Origin: Mycoemilia scoparia
Lineage: Eukaryota; Kickxellomycota; Kickxellomycetes; Kickxellales; Kickxellaceae
Direction of reading: 5' to 3'
NCBI GenBank assembly: GCA_027575805.1
Contig: JANBPU010000019.1
Coordinates: 1-64,000, forward strand
DNA: 64,000 nt
In this document: one piece after another, positions 53,797 through 64,000 of the stretch
Position numbering within the stretch: position 1 is the first letter of the stretch
Layout of the letters: every line of letters begins with the position of its first letter
Notes under the pieces: model-generated
Told to the model about the DNA's origin: nothing
What the model saw: only the letters and a program-made list of their open reading frames with translations
Database searches by the model: none
Position numbers and translations under genes: made by a program

Positions 53797-53916
53797 AATG
53801 GGTGATTATTTTTGAAGAGTGAAAGTTTACTAGTAAAACTGGACTTCCATTTAGCTATTATTGCCCTTTTAATCACTGGTCACCAAAATTTACTCTTCAA
53901 AAATTATGATCCAAAT
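53797..53916 (+). mobile_element. Family A MITE, copy 14
   Basis: TGATTATTTTTGAAGAGTGA, TTTACTAGTAAA, CCTTTTAATCACTGGTCACC, then TTACTCTTCAAAAATTATGA and CCAAAT. Both terminal repeats carry the same GAAGAGT variant. Confidence 0.8.
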
Positions 53917-54520
53917 GGATCTCACTCGTAGCTGTGAAGATCCAGTAGTTCTTAGAGGCAGAGACGTGGCAGCGGAAACCAAAACTTCAAACATAATTTC
54001 TTGTGGTTCAAAAGACCATCATGGCATGATCATCACCGCTGCTGGCTTCCAATCATTTCAAAGCGTAAAATAGGGAAAACAGTAAAAGCCTATTAAAGTG
54101 TGTTATTTATTATTTTCCAGTAATTGCAACACACTACATTAAAGTAATAATAAGACTGCAGCCAGCAGGCTTCACTTTAGACCTTTTTCCCTACTGCCGA
54201 GAGCCTTTGTACTTTTTGTTATGTAATTTGTGAAGCTTGATGAAAATATGAAATTGGCGATCTTTTTCTCTCCGATTCTGCAGCATACATAGCGCCCATG
54301 TATACACATATTAGCCCGCCACAAATCTGGTGATGCGTATGTATGTGTTATACGGCTGTACTATTAATTTCCCACATTTTACTACATCTATTTCTCTCCC
54401 TCTCTGTACATTTGTTCTTTTTTCCCATTAGTAAAAATCGATTTTTTGTTTTATATATTTTCAGGTCACAACTGCAACTATCGTCTCTTGCGACCTTAAA
54501 CACCACTTGTATTATTTGTC
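53917..54520. other. Promoter and 5' leader of the ankyrin-anillin gene
   Basis: AT- and CT-rich sequence before the ATG. No other gene is recognised. Confidence 0.4.
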
Positions 54521-57500
54521 ATGTTTCCAAAAGGTCTTTTCAAAAAACAACAACCATCAACAGGCACTACTACAGCAGAGCATAGCGGGCCGCCAAATAC
54601 TAGGCGGGATAGTGGTGCTTATAGCGGCTCTGAAGATGAACATAGTAATAGCAACGGTGATAGTTCTTCAAGCAAAAGCGCAAAGACACCAAGAAACCAA
54701 GCACACTTGTCTTTGGGTCTTGGTCCTTCGTCGCAGCAAAGACAACAGCAAAAAAGACATCGCAGTGCAAATAGAGAGGGTGCTGTACATATTGATGCCT
54801 CAAGGCAAATTTCTTCTCCAGTAAGTAGTAATGTGCTTTGAGAATGTGTGGACAATACTCCCGGGCCACAATTTGGCCGAAATTTCACACTGCCCAAAAA
54901 CACCTTCCCTCTTTTGCTGAAAAGTGGCAGAATACTTGATAAAACTTGATAGCATACATAATTGGTTGTATATGTAGGCATTGAAGGCTCCAACGCATAT
55001 TGATTTTCACAAACCACCTCCAGCTCCTCCAACCAAGGATCATGATGCCAGCTCGCAGCATAACCAAAGCAGCGTATATTCTGATGAATATATCTCTACA
55101 GCTTCTGAGATTACCGCCAGCGCCAGGGGCAGCAGCAACGACAACAGAGAACAGCAGTCCTCTGAGCAAACGATTAGTGCCAGGTGGTTTTCTGCAATCC
55201 GCGATGGTAAACTGATTCCCGTAGAAAGTATGCTCAAAGAACAGCCAGATGTAATGGATTTGTTATGCTCAGATCCAACGCCATTTCACAGTATGTTACA
55301 GATGATGGCCAGCGATTCTCTTGGAAATGACACAACAAATATGGATGGGCTGCAAGTTGCAATAATGGAATACAAAAATGCCTATGCTCGGTGGAGACTT
55401 GGTTCGGCTGAGGCTGGTGGCAGTAGCAGCGCTGCATCGCAAGACAAGCAGCGCGAGCAGATTAATGTCAGAGAAGCCATATTGAGCGAAATGCTTGTAG
55501 TTGTTACGCCCCAGCAATTGGACAGCCATCGGTTTGGATACTACAAAAACACAACACTGCATTTGGCCGCATTTTTCAATGACAATAACCTGGTAAACAG
55601 GCTTTTGATCCAGGGCGCCAATCCCAGTATTCGGAGTGGGATGGAAAAATACCCAATGGACACGACTACTGATCCCGAAGTACGTTCCTCGCTACAATAC
55701 TATATAGATATTGCCTATCAGCAGCATTTACAATACCACGATCCAAATTTGGACATTGCCGCGAGATATGCCCATGCTCATATGGCACAGCATAGAGGTC
55801 GATATAATTATGAATATGCCGAAGCAGAGTCAATCGATAGTGATGAGGACGACGACGATTACGATAGCTTTAGCAATCAAGATGGGGGTAGCGAAAGGTT
55901 CAGTAGCAATAGCATGTCAAGCAGCAGCTACCACAACAGAAGAACCTACTACGATCCAGCTGGGATTGACACTCAGGAGATAAATGACTATGATGATGAT
56001 GGAGAAGGTGGTGGTGATGGCAGAGGGAGAAGAGAAATAGACTATACTATCCATTTACATCCCTTACCTAGTCGTTTATCAACCGTGATAGAAGCAAGCT
56101 GCGAGGATGATTTGAATATGCTGAATGGGGATACGCATAGCCAAAAGTCTGACAACAGGACCATTAACCTTGGCCCATTCTCAGTTTCGAGCATGGATCC
56201 GATATCTGAGCTGGCTGAGGACCATAGTCACAACCTTGCTCCACAAAGAAGCGGTTCTTCAATGCAACAGCCAAACCCTAGTCAGCATTCCATACAACAA
56301 AATATCATTTCTGTTACTGCCACTCCTCCACCAGATACACCTACATTTTATTCAGCAAATAACTCTGAATTTAGTGGTTCAAACATCCGTCGCATAGAGT
56401 CGCATGGGAGCATCCCCTCAGGAAGTGAGGTGACGACTGGCGGTGAAACAGATTTCTATTCTTGTAATGAGCTTGAAGAGTCAAGTCTCACAACGCCCCC
56501 AGTTCCTAGGGGCCCTAAAACAAGTAGGAAGTCCAAGTATAGTGACACAAGTTCATATTCCCAAGAGCCGCCAGAAAAAGCAAAGGAAACGGAAACAAAG
56601 CCCACTACAGACACTGACACACAAATAAACATCACAGAACTGCATCACCCAAGTCCATACAATACCATAGACGATAAAGCTTTTAGCTCTGGCAGTTTCA
56701 TAAGTTACAATGAAGGCACTCTGCACTTGCATGGTCAAAAGAAGCAAAGCAACAATGGCGATTCTGATGAAGCATCTGAGGACAACGACAACGGAATTGA
56801 TTGCAGTGGAGTTGATGATTTACTCGATGATCTACCAAGTGAATCTGGAGGCTCTGGCTACTTTAATAAAGACGAGGGGTTAACAAGTGCTGTGACATTT
56901 TATTCTAGTCAAGGCTTGGGCGAAAGAAAAATTTCCTCCAAAAAGAGCCAAGAATTGCCACCAAAAACCCAGCCTGCATCTTCTATTAACACTAACCCAC
57001 GTGGCTTAGACCGGCATATGCAGCAGCCCATAAAACCCGAACGGCTACAAAAAGATTTAAATAGCCATACTGCAATGTCTATTGATGACAAACATTTCTC
57101 TTTATCTTCCACTTCTAGCCACTCAATGTCATTTTCTCACGAGTTATATGATATGATAATGTATAAAGTTCCTCAAGATATCCGTTCTAGCTCTTCGTCT
57201 GCTGTAGTTGCCAGTGCTATTGCCTTGGGGGGACATGCTGACATATCTCAGATTACGGAAAAGTCTAACACAGTAGTAGACCCTAACCCTAATAATTCCG
57301 AAATGTCCGCTTTACCTCAGCCGGTATCACGTATTGGACGTCGGAAAGGACGCGGAACAATTGAACGCATACTATCATCAAACCTTGGAGATATTGAACC
57401 GGAAAATAACAAGGTTTGTGAGAATATCACACAAGACAGAGATTTATCCCAGTCACCAAGTAAAATGTCTGAAATTCCAGGTGAGGATGAGCTCGAAGAC

Positions 57501-60500
57501 GAAGCAAGCAGCAACTTTGATGAGGTTGGAGGGCTTTCACGGTCTAGTTCGCTTTCTTATGGACCGACCAATGCATATATTGCAAAGGAGCTAATGAGTC
57601 TCCCATTAACCGTGGAAAGTCGTGATGCTATAATTACTTCTCTGGTAAACAGACTTGGGAAAGGGATCGAAAAGAAGCTACAAAGGGTTGTGGACGACGA
57701 GTTAAGGTTTAGGAATGAGAATCCAGATTATTATGCTTCTAAAGATGATACAATTAAATCTGGGAATTCCAGGAATTCTATGTCTTCGGTGTCAGATATT
57801 TTGAATGCGCTTCTTCCAACAGTTTCGGCAGGTAGCGGCGGAGATGCTGCGGCTACCTTCAGAATGAAGTATAACAGAGCACCAGCCAAAGCTAACGCAT
57901 CCAATCGTACCTCCCTTGTCAGCCCACTTGTTGAATTTTTCGATCAAGAGACCCCAATGTTTATGGATGGTACTTCAGCTAACAGAGACCCACATATATC
58001 CGGTACTACTAGAAAGGGCAAAAATGATCTTGGGCTATATACTCCTCGACAAAGTTTTCGTGATGGCGGTGATTTGAGTGGTAGTGAGGGAGACTGTGAA
58101 GACAACATTGACATGAGTCCTGCTGCCATTGCTCGTAGAGAGAGGATCAGGTCAAGGTCGAGATCACATTCTCGCTCACGTCGTTCTTCGCTTTCCAGCT
58201 CAGGAAATTTTGGTAGTCAATCTCATATAGAATCCAGCTCGATCAATAAAGAGCTTGGTGGCCCACCAGCTCAATCGTCGCAATTACCATACTCTCCAAT
58301 ATCTGTACCAAGTTCTTCCGTTAACCATGTAAATTCCCCTCGAAAAGTATCACCCTCACCGAAAACCCTCCAAGAAAAGACATTTATTTCCAGTGCATTT
58401 GGAAAGTCGCCAAACAGGAATACCTTGTCAAACCCTTCATCTGCCAATTCATCAATATCAAGCAACAACGGGGGAATTTCTAAAGCAGATCCTCAGCAAC
58501 CAGCTACTAATTTGCCAAGCAATGGTGTAAATAGACCCAGTACTCCACGTCCTGGATCTGGATCGTCTTCGTTGTCCAATTTGTCAGCCGGTTCTCCCTT
58601 TGGTCTTAAATCGAATTTGGCTTTAAATCCAAATGTCGGTCGAGTTGCTGCTGTCAAAAGACAATTTGAGCAGCAAGCCAGTGCTAATAGTAATAATGGT
58701 AGAAGTGGTAGTAGTAGTTCATCAAGTCGTAGCAGCTTCTCTTCATCACGCTCTTCAATTTATTCTATTAGGTCACAAAGCAATTCTGATCACCAACAGT
58801 CTCCACCAAAAAATAAGGATCATTCTTTACCTATACAAAAATCTGATCTGGTTTCTCGGTCAATATCACCAGCTGTGTTATCAGGTACTACCCACTCTCA
58901 ACAAAACACTGCTACTAAACCTGAATCGACATCAAATGCATTACAAGCACAGAACACAAGCCGTGATTCTAAACCTATAACTAGTACTACTACTACTGGT
59001 AATAATACAAGATCTCAACTCTCTTCAAATGATAGCAACTTCAGGTCTACGACTGAGTCTTCCACACCATCAATATTCACTTCAAACAATACAATAACTG
59101 ATGGTTCTACTAGCCCAACCTCACCAACAAAGTCGGATAAATCTCTACCTCCACACTTTGGAAGTCCCAGACAGCGCACAAAGAGGAGACTTAGCAATAC
59201 ACTTGAAGCCATCCAAAATAGTGGCATAGTTCGTGGGCGCTTGCAGGTGTTTACTGCAAGTAATCCCTTGATTCACGAACAGCACACCAGGCCAAGGTCT
59301 TCTAACAATCCTGTCGATAAACCAAGCAAGCATACAACCACCGACTATTCCCAGAGAGGCAAGAGATTCATGGAAACAGATCTTGACATGGATATAGCTC
59401 CAACCTCTCCCCCAGCAGAAAATCTGCCAAAAATTCCTCGTGATCCAGCTTCTGGCATGAGTGTAGATAGGAAGGCAAGCTTGTCGTATTCACCTATCCT
59501 AACTAGGACCAATGTGGATCTCAATGAATTAGTTGAAGCAAGTAGGCGTGAAAGTGATAGATATAGTACAGCAAGGATTTCGGAATTGCCAACAATTGCT
59601 TCCAGATTATCATCATCAAATATGTCACGACCAAAGTTAAGCATTACTTCTGAAGAATGGATTGAAATGGCCAATAGAAGTATTGGTGATACGGCAGATC
59701 AAGTCGAATATTTAGACGAATATCTTCCGATCAACGAAAGTGAAGATAATAGCACACCAGAATATTATCGCTATTTGAAGTCTAAAGGAATCGAGGACCC
59801 AGAAGCATATATAGATAAGCATGGCATCTTTGGACTGGGTGCTAGTCCACTTTCTAGCCAGAGCAATTCAGGATCCAAAAATAGTAACGAAATATCCACT
59901 GATGGTCAAAATGATTCAAATATAACTGATTATGATTATGGCGATAATAATGACACTATAAAAAGACAGGCACCACAGATTGATAAAGGAAAGATGATTG
60001 CCATAAATGACGGGCCTGAGTCAGAAGAGTACCAACAACCAGAAATATCAGATCAGCTCAACCAAGAATTATCCATCAATAAGACTCCATTTACTGACCG
60101 TGCTTCTACTTCTCTTGATCGCCAAGCATCAGGAGGAAGCAACAATGGTACCCCTACCAATAGCAGCAAGAAGGTTACATTTAATCCTCGTCTTGTCTTC
60201 GGACTAAGCAGCAGTGGTAATCTAGTAGATCAACCTGATGTAGCCCAACCTTCATTTGCCACAAAGGATGCAGTTTCAAGGTTCTTTTCCCACCAACAGC
60301 AACAGAGCGCAGGCATTTCTTCTGAATCGGGTTCCAAACCATCTTCAGGTGCTGATAATAATTCTTCAAAGCATAGCAGTATCTCTACCATATATCTGCA
60401 ACCGTTTGAGGGTCCTTCATCTGATCCATCGACACCTTATAACACCTATCGTGGGGACATTTCAGGATTATCTGGACCTGATGCAACAGACACTACATCT

Positions 60501-63230
60501 GATGTCCAAGAACAGGGTCCAATGGATGAATCTGGTAATGATGAGTTTTCTACTATAAAAATAATTAATACTAGTGATTCCGATGGTGAGCTCAGATCAA
60601 TTCCACGTTCAAGACCAGCAATTCCTTGGCTAGAGGAAGGCGATAACGCTTCCGATGTCAATGGTGAAGACCAGAGTAAAAGTCGATTGGCAGAAGGATA
60701 TGATAAGCCTTCTTCAAATGACCTTAGGCATCAAGAGTCAGACAATCCACAGGTATTAGAGAAAGGCATTCATGAGAGAAGTGTGCACGTTTCTGAAACA
60801 TCTTCGTCAGAAGAACTTGAGAGTGGCAGAGAAGGACGTTCACTTTCAGATCTCAGTACATATTCCGTGGAAACGCCTCAAGTTGTGCGCAAATATGCAT
60901 CGCAACCACCTCACCTTTCATTGGAACCAGGTACAGATTTGGTCCCAGATAGAAAACCTCGGGTGCCATCATTTGAAGAAGAGATGCAACATACATTGAG
61001 AATCATTGAAGAAAAGGCAGCGCGTAGCCTGAGAGGATCTGTTAATGCAAAGGTGGTTGGTAAATTCCGATCCAAGTTGGATGGTCGTTTGGTATCTGAC
61101 AATATCAACAGAATACCAAACCCGCAAGAAATTTATGAGCGTTCAATGCATCACTATGGTGGAACTATTGCAAAGAGCAGCAACAGTATTGATATTGGCA
61201 CTGGTTCTTTGCAAGCTGACCATGATACACCATTTATTAATCTGATAGATGGCATTCCCAAAAGAGGATTCTTTGCTTTACCACAGCCTAAATGCCAAGT
61301 TGGCTACCTTTATTTGCGAATTCTAAGCATGGAGGATATTAGACTTAGCCCCGAATTTATTGCAGCAGCCGAGGCATTCTATTTCGTTATTCGTAATGGT
61401 ATTGAGACATTGTGTTGCACTGCGATTCCAATCAAAAATGCAGCTAATGGAAAAATAATCATAAACCAAGAGTTTAGGATTTCTACCAACCCGAAGGTTT
61501 CGATTACACTGTTTTTGCGAGTCATTCACAAGCCAGGGCATAGAGGTGATAAGCGAAAGCCTGATATACTATTGAGGCGCATTCCACCTGGGTCAGCTAG
61601 CAGTATAGAGAGAGATGTCATGAATGAATTACCTATGGATAGAACTGACATTCCTCATGTGTTTTCCTCAACATCCAGTCTTTCTTCGCATCAGAGTAGC
61701 AATGGTAGTGAGGCTGGCTGTCTTCCAATGCTTCAAAAGCTTCTCCGAAGTAATACTAGAAGGCGTGGTAACAAACGTAATAGAAACCAAAACAATAGGG
61801 AAAGGAGGACACAGAGGGTTGCAAATAGCTCGGATTCTACCGACCTAGTCATGCAGCATAGGTCAGGAGAGAGACGGCACACAGATCCCCCGCATCCATT
61901 ACATATACAAACGCCACCTGAAAGTAGCAGCAGCAGCAGTCTTCCCCAAGAGGGTGATGGTGGTAACCGCTCTGCAGCTGTTATCATTACTAATGGACAA
62001 AGATTCCCTGCCGATCCTACTCCAGGAAACTACTCGTCGCTGCTGATGAGCTCTGGTATCAATGGTAATCCAGGCATGCCCCCAGTACCCTTATGTTATG
62101 AGCAATACCGTCAAGGCTCAACAGTATCTGCAAAGAAGAATCCACAAAGGGTCCAAAAAGAAGATACGCTTGGCTGCGCAGCTATAAATGTGGAATCGAT
62201 GCTAGATGAGGTGTATCTGCGTACATTGGTAGATGGTTGGGCAGTTCAAGGAACATGGGATCAAACGAACAAAGCGCTTCTCCAGTTACAAATGTTCTTT
62301 GTTCCTTCAGTTACAGGGCTTGCAGTTGAAAACCTTCCTCCAACTCTTAGTGATTGTTCCAATTCTATTGAGATCATTAATTGGCACAATACTACATACT
62401 GCACTGGATTCCTTAGCCAGAGAGGTGGCGATACCAAGTTCTGGCGCCGCCGATTCTTTAAGCAGGTTGGCTGCCACCTTATCGCGTTCCATGAAGAATC
62501 CTTGGAACCGAGAATGTTTATCGATCTCAATTATGCTACTAGGGTTATTGACAATTCATCAAATGCTCCTAGAAATGGTAAACGTGGCGGTCATGAGAGA
62601 CTAAAATCTACCAGGATTAATAACTCTTCTCGAAACCATATTGGAGAGATGTCTGAGGTTACTAAAAAGACAAGGAGCTATTATCGTCATCATAATGGCC
62701 AGCAACAACAGCAAGCGCCTCGTCGTAGAAACACACATAAACGCAACAACTCTGACTATTCTCGTCGTGACAGTGTACTACAAACTTCTCCATCTCCGGC
62801 CGATTTAGCAAAACAGCATCTTAATCTGGCTCTACACGCAAACTATGAACCTAACAGACAAAACTCCTCCTCCCACCACAATCACTACGACTATGACCCA
62901 GATAACCTGTATGATCATTCGAATGGCAGTTCCGGCAACGATTCTGGTGTCTACGATATTGGCCAAGAAAAACCTAAACAAAATTACCAGCAATTCAGTT
63001 CGTCAATCCAAAGTATCAATGCACCTCTGTATCACGGTTTCAGCATAGAGTTTGGCCAAGCAGGCTGGGTTGAATTCTATGCCGAATCTTATGAAGAAAA
63101 GCACACTTGGGTTCAAAATATTGGCCAGACTATTAGCCATTCAACCAAAATTCCACACTGGCTGATAAAGGTTCTGCATGCAGATTTATCTGAACAGCTG
63201 GATGTTACTAACAATAACAATAACGCATAA
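54521..63230 (+). CDS. Giant ankyrin / anillin-homology / PH protein (Bud4-like), 2 exons
   Basis: Exon 1 is 54521-54820 and exon 2 is 54978-63230 (157-nt GT-AG intron, phase 0), giving 2850 residues. A small ankyrin-like segment lies at about 285-345 (TLHLAAFFNDNNLVNRLLIQ then GANPS). More than 1800 residues of Ser/Asn/Gln/Asp-rich disordered sequence follow, including an RSRSRSHSRSRRS tract near 1150. From about 2190 an anillin/Bud4-type region begins (VGYLYLRILSMEDIRLSP then FYFVIRNGIETLCC; ISTNPKVSITLFLRVI). At about 2570 a PH domain starts (GFLSQRGGDTKFWRRRFFKQ), interrupted by an insert of about 130 residues, and resumes with HGFSIEFGQAGWVEFYAES to about 2825. Bud4 and Mid2/anillin organise septins and the division site. 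That role is inferred from the C-terminus; the N-terminal ankyrin part is not typical of Bud4. Confidence 0.85.
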
Positions 63231-63808
63231 TATAATTACTATATACCCTTCTCACCTTGCTTGTTTTTTGGTCATAAATAGCAGATATAATATAGCGCGT
63301 ATTGATTACAAGTTTATCTCATCTTTTTATATCGCATTATATATACATCCAAACATTTTGGCACTTTTTTATACATATATTTTTATAATTATACATTCAA
63401 CTAATTTCATTATTGTAATATAGAATACCTTAATAATATCAGTTTTCAAGAGCAATGGTTTAGTTATTTTTGAAAGATGGCCACTTTCTAATAAATGGTA
63501 GTCATCCACTTGGCTGTGATTATCTCTATAACCGTTGGCAACCAAAAGGTAACCTTAAAAAATTATTACTAAAATATGTTATAATTTTATAATAATTCAA
63601 GAATTATTCCTCGTTGATTGATGCGCAGTCTCAACTCTTGCTTTTTGATTACAAATGTTTTCTTGATCTTTAAAGAATAGGCATTCCTATTTGACAGCCA
63701 TAACCCATAATTAAAACATTAGTTGTCAAACATTCAAGTTTTTCAAGTATCCTATTTTGATCCTGAAAATCACAAAAGGTTATATCTTAATTATATACCG
63801 CTACAAAT
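63231..63808. other. Intergenic before the last gene
   Basis: AT-rich 3' flank with a family A MITE (63453-63577), then the short promoter of the final gene. Confidence 0.4.
63453..63577 (+). mobile_element. Family A MITE, diverged copy 15
   Basis: TAGTTATTTTTGAAAGATGG at the left, GTGATTATCTCTATAACCGT then TGGCAACC in the middle, and GTAACCTTAAAAAATTATTA at the right. The most mutated copy but collinear throughout. Confidence 0.65.
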
Positions 63809-64000
63809 ATGTCTGAAGTCACCACAAAACCGCTATTCAAAAAGTCCAAAAGAAAATCAACTCTTCGACAAAAACAAACAGCTTCAAGCAAAATAGAAGA
63901 AGAGTCTGGTAAACATAATGATAGTCTTGCAGATGCGCAGTCTGATGAAGATTTGAGCCGAGATGAAACACAAAATAGTGATAACGATGAAGATACAGCC
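63809..64000 (+). CDS. Start of a further protein gene (partial; possibly Cwc24/RNF113-like)
   Basis: An ATG at 63809 opens a frame that stays open to the window edge (64 codons). It begins MSEVTTKPLFKKSKRKSTLR and becomes Ser/Asp/Glu-rich (SDEDLSRDETQNSDNDED). The opening 'LFKK...RK' followed by an acidic stretch resembles the N-terminus of the spliceosomal zinc/RING protein Cwc24/RNF113, but no domain is reached here. The identity is tentative; the existence of a gene is likely because of the clean start and coding-like composition. Confidence 0.5.
   Translation, partial: MSEVTTKPLFKKSKRKSTLRQKQTASSKIEEESGKHNDSLADAQSDEDLSRDETQNSDNDEDTA

Overview
This is a fungal nuclear segment, AT-rich between genes. 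Genes sit on both strands, several are split by short GT-AG introns (87-234 nt, donors mostly GTAAGT), and there is one tRNA with a Pol III terminator. The gene content points to fungi: a Hat2/RBBP4-type histone chaperone, a peroxisomal acyl-CoA oxidase ending in -SRL, Rer1, an ER J-protein ending in HDEL, a Bud4/anillin-like PH protein and a Cdc42-binding CRIB peptide. Few introns, large AT-rich spacers, MATH-BTB proteins and a CDC42SE-like gene would suit an early-diverging fungus (Mucoromycota-like). That placement is inference; I cannot name a species.

Layout. 0-9 kb: secreted subtilase (-), a tiny Kex2-type peptide precursor (-), a spacer full of short inverted-repeat elements, and a secreted proline-rich protein (+). 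9.5-17 kb: ER Hsp40 (-) and a seven-exon Hat2-like WD40 gene (+) share a divergent promoter; then a small secreted CBM96/DNRLRE-like protein (-) and tRNA-Arg(ACG). 17.5-28 kb: full-length ABCB exporter (+), MATH-BTB-BACK protein with two microexons (+), and an ACAD10/11-type kinase-like protein in six exons (-). 29-36 kb: a second CBM96-like paralogue (-), a degenerate ABCD-like ATPase domain fused to a long disordered tail (-), and a single-pass membrane protein with a repeat-bearing acidic tail (-). 36-44 kb: gene-poor, but holding a three-exon CRIB gene (-) whose exons are all too short to show up as long ORFs. 43.7-53 kb: membrane-anchored GH35-like protein (-), a decayed Ty1/copia protease fragment, acyl-CoA oxidase (+) and Rer1 (-) converging. 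54.5-64 kb: a 2850-residue ankyrin/anillin/PH protein (+) and the start of a further gene.

Scattered through the spacers are three families of short repeats. The main one (15 copies, about 95-146 bp) has terminal inverted repeats ending TGG...CCA next to TA, as a TA-targeting MITE would. A second has TIRs beginning GGCAG; a third lacks clear TIRs. Functionally the genes are mostly independent. Two loose themes are secretion and cell surface (subtilase, peptide precursor, proline-rich protein, CBM96-like pair, ER Hsp40, Rer1) and polarity/septation (CRIB peptide, anillin-like protein).

Most unusual items: the peptide precursor, the pseudo-ABCD protein, the hidden CRIB gene, the ankyrin-anillin fusion and the MITE families.
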